Assembly: GCA_030770425.1 (NCBI GenBank)
Contig: JASJFT010000386.1
Span: 1 to 22,591 of the forward strand
Reading direction: 5' to 3'
Length of the DNA: 22,591 nt
From: Darksidea phi
Lineage: Eukaryota > Ascomycota > Dothideomycetes > Pleosporales > Lentitheciaceae
Shown: piece after piece, positions 8,978 to 19,609 of the stretch
How the letters are laid out: each line of letters opens with the position of its first letter
How positions within the stretch are numbered: the stretch's first letter is position 1
Position numbers and translations under genes: made by a program
Notes under the pieces: generated by a model
The model's input: only the letters and a program-made list of their open reading frames with translations
The model's database searches: none
What the model was told of the DNA's origin: nothing

Positions 8978-9269
8978 TATTCTTGGACGGACCGGGACTG
9001 GGACCGACAGCAATCGCGAGATAGTGCGGCTTCCAGTATGAGATAATAGGTGCTTGACACCCGTTGGAGTAGCCTTGCTAACTTCGTACCCTACTCCCTC
9101 TATGCTATCTACTGTAAATATATGTTAGCGGTCGATGCTTGGCCGCTTTGCATTTGGCTTTGTTGAGCTTGGTGTATGGATGCGTGCAGGTTCGGAGTGG
9201 TTGGTATTTTTATCCCTTTTGCTTTTTGGCCAGTTTTGTAGGGACCGAGGGCTTGGGTAGTTAGCCTCT

Positions 9270-9271
<2 letters not shown>

Positions 9272-9301
<30 letters not shown>

Positions 9302-9325
9302 GCGGGGGGGGGCGGGGGGGGGGGG

Positions 9326-9363
<38 letters not shown>

Positions 9364-9515
9364 GGGGGGGGGGGGGGGGTATGTTTTTCCCATTTTTTTT
9401 TTGGCCCGGTTTTTCGGGCCCCGGGGCGTGGGTCTTTCGCCCCTCCCCCCCCCCCCCCCCCACTCTCCTCCTCCTCCTCCTCCTCCTCCTCCTTCTTCTT
9501 CTTCTTCTTCCTTGA
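9272..9515. repeat. Poly-G block facing a poly-C block and a CTC/TTC microsatellite
   Basis: A near-pure G tract fills 9272-9379. It is followed by a T-rich and GC-rich 60-bp stretch with a GGCCCG-gttttt-CGGGCC hairpin. Then come a C tract (9445-9461), about eight CTC units from about 9466, and TTC units to about 9511. Forward reading decays to G from the left and reverse reading decays to G from the right, so the middle may be poor consensus around a hard microsatellite. Polyproline and polyglycine frames here are not genes. Confidence 0.85.
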
Positions 9516-11138
9516 TGAATTTTGTGGCTTCTTCTGGCCCTGGGAGCTTAGGATGGTTTGAGGAGGATGAAGCCGTCGAAGAAGCCGTCTAGTTTAAGCG
9601 ACTTTCTTCTTTTCCTGTTTCCTCTTCTCCTCTTTCTTTTCTTAGAGTGTGGAAGTGGGTGGAAGTACAATCACATGTAGGGAAGTCTTTGATAACTAGA
9701 TAGATGTCTACGTGGGGTGCGGAAGGCAGTCACACTTGAGAAGCACAATCGCAGGCGTGGAACTCCCAAGTGCGCACAGGAGACATGCGGACCAGCTGAC
9801 ATCAGACAACCTCAGCGTATTACGACGACCAACACACTTTGTGACCGTCTTGAATGTTTGTTACACCAAGAGCTGCTAAGGCGGAAGCATTCAAATGAGA
9901 TCGACTTGTTCTCAGGTGGCTCCGTCCTTCTCTAAGCTCGACAAGTTCTTTGATGGCACCGTCCTTCTCCCATGAGCTAGGCGAGTTTTCATAGTTTCGA
10001 AATATCAACGAGATATTGATTCAAGCGGCTTAAGTCTCCTAGTGGGCTTTTGTCCTCCTCCCAGGACATGACGAGAGCCTGAGCTGGGTGGAGACGTAGA
10101 TAACGGGCAGCGAAGCGAGCACTATGCCGAAGACGAGTTGGAAGGAGGACAAAGAGGAACAGTAAAAGAAAGATTTCGAAGATTCAGACGATGATAAGCG
10201 ATACCTACACAAATATGCAGCCAATGGAAGGCTGACCAGGGCCACCCAGCCCTAAGCTTCCAGAGTCAGGGGGACCCTACGGAAATGATTGAAGAAGTGA
10301 GGAGAATGGGTTATCTTCTCAAGCTGCATACGTGCGTGAACGTGTTTGACAGGAACAGTATACGTGTATAAGATCCTGAGATAGACGAGTTGAGAAGAAG
10401 GGAAAGAAGGACAAGGAGAAGGAGAAGGACGATGAGCAAGTCATGTTATAGTAGCGGAGTTTTGTGTTCTAGATCTAATGCATAATACCCCTCGATGTCT
10501 TTTGCATATAGGACTATCTTGTCTGTTGCCCAGGTCCCCAGCGACCCTACATAGATACAATGCAGAGATATAATAGACCAGATGAAATGAAGGAGCATAT
10601 TGTCTTTCTTCCTCAAGTACCCGATCACAGCCATGTGACCCAACGAAGATTATGCAAGGCAAAGAGATATAGAGTATGGAGCGAAAGGATAGAGACAGAG
10701 TGCAAGTGAGAGCAAAAAGAAGATGGGAATCCATCAGCAAGTGCATCTTCGTCGCTAAGTAGTATCCATCAAATGACCCTAAAATGTAGGAACAGAGTAT
10801 GAAGCCACACGTCTAAGGCCCTCTAAACACAGATCGCAAATTAACCAAGCCTAGGATGATAGCTTGACAGCACGCACCAGCATTCACACCAGTAGTAATC
10901 ATCGATCACACCATTTTAACAGAGGAGAAAACAGCATCTTTGCATGCAAGTATGGAGATAAGATTACACAGCGGAGACCATTGCCCTCCAAGCACCCGCC
11001 AGCTGTAGATTTTGATCATCCCTTTTGGAAATGGTATACATTTTGTACAAGTGTTGGGGGACCGCTAAAACCGGCGAGCCTTGCAAACACCAATGGCTCA
11101 CGACCCTCACTTTTGTCCACCAAACGCTAACGCACCAT
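9516..11138. other. Intergenic region between GBE1 and ATP2, no supported gene
   Basis: The frames on both strands are short (100 aa or less) and show no family resemblance. The sequence has purine-rich stretches (about 10390-10435) and a small imperfect duplication (9918-9994). The part next to 11139 is the 3' flank of the ATP synthase gene, which is transcribed leftward. No tRNA or rRNA was recognised. Confidence 0.55.
9918..9994 (+). repeat. Imperfect tandem duplication, 37- and 40-bp units
   Basis: Unit 1 (9918-9954) and unit 2 (9955-9994) share the start GGC(t/a)CCGTCCTTCTC and then AGCT-G-C-AGTT-T. A partial third unit may precede them (CGACTTGTTCTC at 9902-9913). No coding or structural role is apparent. 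Confidence 0.6.
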
Positions 11139-13184
<2,046 letters not shown>

Positions 13185-13260
13185 TCTTTGAGATGTAGGG
13201 TGTGGGAGAGGAGAGGTGGTTGAGAGAAAGGTAGGAGGATGGGCAGGAGTGCTTTGGAAG
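13185..13260 (-). promoter_or_regulatory. ATP2 leader / core promoter, pyrimidine-rich
   Basis: Directly upstream of the ATP2 ATG the sense strand is CT-rich (CTCTCCTCTCCCACACCC and neighbours), a pattern common at the core promoters of highly expressed fungal genes. A CCAAT motif in the sense strand (ATTGG on +, about 13357) lies some 170 bp upstream of the start codon. Confidence 0.5.
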
Positions 13261-13984
13261 AGAGCTCGGAGCGCGGACAAAAGGTTGGCCGCTGGGCTCT
13301 GTTCGGTTAGTGCTGCGCACGGACCGTCACAATCTTCTTCTGCTGCACTCCTAAAAATTGGTAAAAGATTGATCCAGAACCCAGTCATAAACGCCATGTG
13401 CATTGTGCATTGAAGCTCGCACTTTGGGTTCGGGGCCTTCTTGGAGGAGGAGCGCGTGGAGGAAATCGGGCTTTGGTTTCTGTAGGATGAGAAGGGCGAC
13501 TGCACATTTGCGTTGGACAATGAATATAGGAATAGTAAGACATGTAATGATGTGTATAGCTGAGCGTTGGTCATAAGCTTACTTTGTAAGTACGAAATGG
13601 ACTTTGTTTGCCGCACGCCGTTGGGACAAGGTGGTCTTGATATACATCGAGGCTGCTGCGGCTCGTCGTGTTTCGATCGGGGATTGCAATGGATGTACAT
13701 CTCCGTGGTTCCATATCACCCAATGAGGACAAGTGACTATTTTAACAGGTCCTTCTGTTCATACACGATGCGAGCAGAAAGACCAAACTGTAGTTCCACA
13801 CGAAAAATGGTATCATTCATTAGATCCGACTATGCGCCGGGTGACCCGATGAAGAATTACAAGGCAAAAGTATATGCAGGATTGAGAGAGGAAGATAGAA
13901 GAGACGGAAAGGCATCTGAGCCTGGTTAGCCATCGAGGGAGGAGGAGAGGGGATAAACAGAGGAAGACGGAGGGTATAAAGAGA
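13261..13984. other. ATP2 upstream region, no supported gene
   Basis: Contains the remaining ATP2 5' flank and unassigned sequence. The open frames here are fragments without domain resemblance. The last part turns purine-rich (GAGGA and GAAGA motifs), leading into the tandem repeat. Confidence 0.5.
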
Positions 13985-14078
13985 GAAGGGAATGAAGAGA
14001 GGAGAAGGGAATGAAGAGAGGAGAAGAAATGAAGAGAGGAGAAGAAATGAAGAGAGGAGAAGAAATGAAGAGAGGAAG
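13985..14078 (+). repeat. 18/19-bp purine tandem repeat, five units
   Basis: Two 19-bp units (AAGGGAATGAAGAGAGGAG) are followed by three 18-bp units (AAGAAATGAAGAGAGGAG), the last diverging at its end. AGAGGAAGACGG flanks the array on both sides (about 13960 and 14073). Because 18 is a multiple of 3 it gives long repeating frames on both strands (NEERRR on +, LLSSFL on -). I treat these as by-products. Confidence 0.85.
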
Positions 14079-14099
14079 ACGGGGGAGAGGCTCAGCCAT

Positions 14100-14500
14100 T
14101 CAGCTGGCTCTGCTGGCTTGGCTGGCGTAACTCCTATGATTGCCGCACAGCCACTGCCTCGCCATGAAGGACCATCCAGCAACTGCCTTGTTACAACCAT
14201 CATGTTCGCAGACAGTTGTCCTGTCGTGGTCCGGTTTTGGCCCACGGACATGGGATTCTCTTCTAGGAGCATCCATTGGCTGCCCCTTATGTGCACGACC
14301 ATGATGTAAGCTGCAAAGGAACTTGGACAACTTCCAGAACCAGCCGTAAACTTTCGCGTCGCAGCCATCGTGCTCACAGAGCTCCGGCTTTGGTCGCGAT
14401 ACCTTTTCACGTAGGGGAGCATCTATCACCCCCCATTTGCTGCACGACCAGTGTTGCCCCTGCACAACCACTTCTGCACTTTGCAGATGCTGTTTTCTCC
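14100..14500 (-). pseudogene. Cys/His-repeat array, probably decayed or unrecognised gene
   Basis: An open frame from about 14471 to the stop at 14100 carries two copies of a C-x4-C-x15-C-x2-H motif. The first cysteine pair is CEHDGC in both (14378-14361 and 14210-14193), and the LC-x2-H part follows at 14315-14304 and 14147-14136. The period is exactly 168 bp. The linkers also match (GRAHKG, then DAPRRE; compare DAPLRE upstream). A third, earlier unit is visible only in part (KVQKWLCRGNTGRA, about 14490-14440). It is in another frame because of a one-base deficit in a run of G, and its His is replaced. No good ATG or complete exon structure was found. The spacing recalls small zinc-finger repeats, but I cannot name a family. 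It could be a pseudogene, a gene with unseen introns, or a gene with a sequencing error in the G run. Confidence 0.5.
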
Positions 14501-15445
14501 TCTGTTATAATGATTTGGTCGTTGATTACCACTGGTGTAAATACTGGTGCGTGCTGGATGGTCCCGTAGAGCATTGCAGTGGTTGTGCGGCACTCACAAG
14601 GACTTACGCCAATAAGAAACAACGGCAGACCAAGCTGCTTCTCACTACAGTGTCTTGACCCCTTTCTGGATACATTCCACACCGTTCGCATCTACGAGTG
14701 TGGCAGACGACCTCGGCATCAAGTCTCCATCGTCCCACTTCCGACTCTTCACCAGCAGCCACACTACCAACGGCAACGAGACCAAGACGATAATAAGATT
14801 CGACTGTTATACAATACGAAGGTCATACAATACGGAACATATATGGCGAGTAGACGGCGACGGTGACGGACGGTGCGGTGGAGCGAAGAGTCTTCGGGCA
14901 CATAACAGCGGCACACGAACGACGAGTGCGAAACGACCACGACAAAAATCGATCGACACAAAATGGACCTTGGGTTGCTTTGACTCTCTTACCAAAGGTA
15001 GGATGTGGTTGGCTTGACTTTGTTCGGATGAGCTGTTCGGTTCACGTTGGATACGAGGTAAGCGAGAGGTATGTTGACGGGCGTTCTCACCGAGGGAGAA
15101 TTCTCGGTTGACTGATCATGTTGGGTTACTGCCTACAGCGAATTCGTGTGTTTTGAAATTCGGCACCAGCCTCTCTCGTGCCAACAGCTGCTGTGAGTCG
15201 AGCCTACTTTGCTGTATATGTATGAGCAAAGCAGCAAGCATGCTCGGTAGCATAACTGTCATACATTCAAGAAGGATAAACGTAAGATGCTAGCAACAGC
15301 GAAAAAAAAGTACATGATACGAAAGACGCCTTCGCCAAAAATGGACTACAGCCTTTTCCTTCCAACGCAGCGATCGTACAAAAATCTGGTACAGCTCAGC
15401 ACGCCCAAGAAAATAATGAGAAAACGGCAAATTGTTGCTAACCAC
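14501..15445. other. Intergenic region between the Cys/His array and GID5, no supported gene
   Basis: This is a mixture of short frames without domain resemblance. The end adjoining 15446 is the 3' flank of the GID5-like gene, which is transcribed leftward. An ATG at 14691 on the minus strand opens a 94-aa frame running toward the Cys/His array. It could be a 5' exon of it, but I cannot join them with confidence. Confidence 0.5.
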
Positions 15446-18400
15446 CTACCCCATATCCTCCCTCCTCCAATCGCCATGCCTCCCCGGATGCAAGCCGCCC
15501 AGTCCCCTCATCCCACCCAATCCACTCCCGTCGCCGCCAAAGCCAGACGCGCCCGCAATGGGGCTCGCATAGCCACTCTGACTCTGATTCGCGGGAGAGT
15601 TGCCGAGTAACTTGTTAAACTGCTCGATAGTCGTCTTGGCACGCTCTCTTATATCCAAATCCGTGTCCCTACCCAACGTCTTAGCGCCCTCCTCGAAGCC
15701 CAGATTCCTAAGCTGCAAGGCGCGATCGCGGGCGAAAGCTTCGTCCGAATGGTCCTCGATCCAGATGAGGTTGTATATGAACCAGGCGCAGGGGAGACGG
15801 ACGTCGCGTCTAGGGTGGGTGAGGAGAGGCAGAATATGGTACATGAGGGGAGTTTGGGAGATGACGAGGGAGCGGTGGACAGGGCGGCCGTTGGCAAGGT
15901 GGACGAGGATGTAGAGAGTTGCTATTATGAGCTCGGTTGGGGGATGGGCCGGCCAGTTGGGGTTGAGCGTGGGGAGAATGGGTTGGGTGGGGAGGGTGAA
16001 GGGAGTTAGGCGTTGGGAGGTACTGTTTGGCCAGGAGGTTGGATTCGTGCTTGTTGTTGCCGTTGTAGGTGGTTGTAAATTGATGGATGACAAGGCTGGC
16101 AAAGTGTTCTTGGGCCGTAGTTTTGAATCGAGGAGTTCGAAGAAGGCGCTGTGGCCGAAGGATTTGAGGAGGTGGTCTATCAATTCTCCCGAGACTTTGC
16201 TTTCTGTGATGAAGTTGCGGATGTAATCGAGTGCTTGCTCTTGGATGCGGATATCGTCACGCTCGCTGGTAAGACGCATGTCTTGTTCGTCGTTTTTGAT
16301 CTGCTGGAGGCGGTCGCGAATGTTATTCGCACTGGTGTAGCGAGAGCCGCGGCGCTGGTGACGACGGAGCGAGGGGATGCTGTCGGTCATTGTGTCTTCG
16401 TTTTCCGAAGAGGATGGGTCTTCGTCGACGTCCATGTGTGGATCGTCGACAGCGTTAAGTATGTCAACTTGTTCGCCTACAGCATTCGACGTCCCCATGC
16501 CGAGAGGTGTAGAGCTAGCTGGCTTTGATGGCTCCCCGTTGAGGACTTGTACAAGCCAGCCTACACCCAGCTCATCCAAGCACTGTATCTTCATGTTGGG
16601 CGGAAGGCCTAAGCAGACATGCTTCAGAGCCCAAAGGCTGCCATATCGAAGGTCAAAGTTTGCGGAGCGGCAGTGCTCACAAAGAGTCTTAAGGGCGCCC
16701 GCCTCGATGATTTCCTTTAGTATCACCTGCTTAGCCTCTGCCTGAGATGAGCCTGAAGGGCTGGAACTCACAATGCGCATAGGGGATACCTCTAGCACCA
16801 GATTGGTGATCACCTCGGTGGCAGCGACCTGCACCTTGACGTTGGGATGTGTAAGGAGATTGAACGACGGCCGCGCAATGCCGTGGTCGATCAGGCTGGT
16901 CCTGAGCACACTCACGGATCTCGAGAGCGATCTTGTTACTTTGCATGCCGCAATCAGCACTCCTGCAGGATTACCATCTTTCGCCAATGCCGAGGCCAAG
17001 GTCTGCGAAGCTGAGGGGTCGCTTGCCCCTCTCTGATATGGGACGAGAGAGTCAATGATATGAGTAGCCGCACCCATCTCGATGATATATTTCCTGAGTG
17101 GGTCTTGTGAGTCGCCAATGGCTGCAAGCGCCAGTAGGGTACTTTCTCGATACTTAAAGGCATGGAGCACATCAGCACTGATACCCGTCGCGCCCAGTGT
17201 TGACGAAGCAGAATCGATCATAGGGTCCCTAACGGCCGGAGCGGATGACTTTGGCTGCCATAGAGGTTTCGCCGAATTCGTGATGGGACCGAAAGACCTC
17301 TTTAGGATCTGAATAAGAAGCGGCAAGATCCGAGCATCAATCGCCGCGTTCTGTAATGTCTTATTGCCAGCAACTAGCTCTGCAAGGACCAGCGGAGAAC
17401 GTTCTAGGACAAACCTACTCTCTTCTTTCTCTGCAAGACCAGCAGCATTCATCTTCTTCGCATGCTCAGAAGCTGGGTCTGCTTCCTCGATCATCTTCAC
17501 GACAAGCGGTATGATCAAGTACGAGAAATGCCGTTCCCGGGTGTTCTTCGAAGGGTCGTTCAATGACCACCTCTCGCCGAATTTCTTCAGCAACCCAAGT
17601 AGCCAGCATGCCGATAAGCGTTCTCTACCCTCGCCTCTCCGAGCCACGTGGATAAGCCATGTGAAAAGAGGCGTCTCAGATTCATCTGTGACGACGTTTC
17701 TGTTTGGGGTTTGTTGTTGTATAGCCTCCATATTCGGTAACCGGGTATAGCTTTCGGCAGTTGTTGAGCCCAACGCAGGCCACGACTTGGTGTAAGGATC
17801 GGATTTGCTCTGCAACGTCTGCAACCGTGGTATCAGCTTCTCCCACGCAGCGGCCTGTGCCGAGCCAGAGTATGTGTCGTATGCCGAAGTGCGGCCCTTT
17901 GGCCATGTGAACAAGTTTTGGATGGGTTGCGAGTACAGAAATCGTGCAGTATTGTAATGCGAGTCCTTGATTATGGCCGAAATAGCTTCGAAAATCCCGG
18001 GCAAGTACGCAACCGGCAGCGCATCTCCTTTCTCATGTATCGACTCTGATCGTCCTGAGGGATCGTCTCCCGCGGCGATAGCTACCATCTTTGCGGTTAG
18101 CAGATCCAAGACGCCCGCGTCCAGCAGCATCTTCCGCTGAGTATCCTCACCACATGTCTTTGTAATGAGCTGTGTGGTCGACGATATCTGCTGATAGACC
18201 GCACGCGACCGTGGCGTCTGCGCGAGAATCTCCGCCAGGCTGTCAACGGCGGGTTTTGTGTAAATGTGCTCATTGACGGTATGTGATAGCGTTAGGGACG
18301 AGTCCCACCATGGCTTCTCTTGTGCGACGGCATCGACGATCTGATTGAGCGTGCGGAGGGTAGTTATAACGAGCTTCGAGGGCGTTTCGCTGGGCGAGAG

Positions 18401-18845
18401 GGCTTCGAGGAGCGGGGGGAGGATATTGCCTGCGAGCAGCGGGGCGATGAAAGCAGGTCCACCTGAAAGATGATGTATCAGCCGTCAATCCTTATGCTCA
18501 AAATCTTTACATACCATTTGCAAGACTCCCGACCACCAGCGTAGCCTGGAACCTTAACTCATCCTCCGTCGACCACTCTGCCACCCGCTCGCCCAGCCCA
18601 CTCCCACTCCCACTCCCACTCCCACTCCCATTCGCCACGCCTCTCCTCCTCTTCCCACCCTTCCTAGCCTCTGCACTCAGCAGACCCGCCAAAGGCTTAA
18701 CAACGCCATGTATCACCGCAAGCTCCTTCCTCTGCTCATGCCCCACAATCTCATTCTTCAGATTGCGCAGCGCATTCAGCTGCGCTTCAGCCGAGCTAGG
18801 ATTGGAAAGCTCAATGAGCGCGGGCGGGATCGCGGACCGGCCCAT
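15446..18845 (-). CDS. GID5: GID/CTLH ubiquitin-ligase armadillo subunit (GID5/VID28/ARMC8-like, 1115 aa, 2 exons)
   Basis: Exons: 18845-18515 and 18462-15446, with one 52-nt intron. Gid5 is the armadillo scaffold of the GID E3 ligase. In yeast it connects the catalytic core to Gid4, which binds N-terminal-proline degrons of gluconeogenic enzymes. I start at the ATG at 18845 (ACCATGG context); the upstream in-frame codon is TTG. Hydrophobic helical repeats of armadillo type fill most of the chain (for example LKNEIVGHEQRKELAVIHGVV near the N-terminus; VLAELVAGNKTLQNAAIDARI and VQVAATEVITNLVLEV in the middle). The C-terminal repeat RLPCAWFIYNLIWIEDHSDE is highly characteristic of ARMC8/Vid28. 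Likely disordered insertions are a Gly-Ser tract in exon 1 (about 73-83), an acidic then basic segment (about 790-850), a Thr/Pro/Asn stretch before the last repeats, and a Gly-rich tail. The chain is longer than yeast Vid28, mainly because of these insertions. Confidence 0.92.
18600..18633 (-). repeat. ACTCCC hexanucleotide microsatellite inside the GID5 coding sequence
   Basis: About five ACTCCC units on the plus strand encode an alternating Gly-Ser tract in the protein. The hexamer period keeps the reading frame whatever the copy number, so length variants would be tolerated. Confidence 0.85.
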
Positions 18846-19609
18846 GGTAGAGCGCGCAGATGTGTCGGGGGTGAACGGTGGCGGCGGGTGTACGGCGGAG
18901 CGTAGGCTCAAGGCTTAAGGTCGGATTAGGAATGGGTAGGCGGTTGCATGTGAGCGGCGAACGATGGTAGTAGCTGCACCGGAGGCAAGGTGAGCTTGAC
19001 GGCGGGGGAGCAGCTTTACGCCGCGGTAGCACAATACAGCTGCTGCCTGGGCCCTATACTACAGGCAAAGCAAATGCAGGAGTAGTGAACGCTTGCGCTT
19101 CACATGGCCAACAGGACGAGTGCACGTTGAGGCGAGGCTTGACGCTTGACGTCGTTTGGAAACTTGGGCCGCCAAGCATCTCATCTTCTCGGCCCAAAGA
19201 ATCCGAATGGCACTCCTCAAAGCCCATGATTCTAGAAACCGTACATTCATAGCTCATACTACATAACCATCATGGAAAATGGTATCCGCTACCCGTGAAA
19301 GCCGTGATGTTACAGCCAACCGCCCCATTTCCATAACCAAATGCCCATCCATCCAGTCCTAACCATGCTTGAAGTAAAGATGCTCTCCCAGGAACTCAGC
19401 CCCGAGGGCACGACTGTGACCTCCGCCCCATCCTAGCTAGTACCGAACAAAAGAAAGCGTTCTGTCTTGTCGCAGCTAAAAGCTTGCGAAAACCGTCGTG
19501 ATGCAGAAATCTGGCATCAAGTCTAAGACCGTCCAACAAAGGAGCTCTCCTCGTCAGCCCTACGCGAGCCGTGTCTCGTATATCCATCTCTTCAGAAATA
19601 CCGGTCGTT
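18846..19609. other. GID5 promoter side and 3' flank of the next gene
   Basis: This 764-bp spacer separates two minus-strand genes: the GID5 5' flank on the left and the 3' flank of the 799-aa gene on the right. Only short frames without recognisable domains occur. No RNA gene or repeat was recognised. Confidence 0.5.

Noticed and set aside
9109..9515. Proline-rich and glycine-rich proteins across the G/C block
   Set aside because: They are translations of homopolymer tracts that probably result from sequencing failure.
10047..10155. Inverted repeat TTTGTCCTCCTCC / GGAAGGAGGACAAA
   Set aside because: Only about 12 of 13 matching bases with a loop of some 85 bp in a purine/pyrimidine-skewed area; easily due to chance.
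13820..14422. 200-aa minus-strand protein with LLSSFL repeats
   Set aside because: The repeats are just the 18-bp tandem array read in frame; the rest is a shifted frame of the Cys/His array.
15600..16528. Plus-strand frames inside the GID5 region
   Set aside because: They are shadows of the conserved GID5 coding strand without their own domains.
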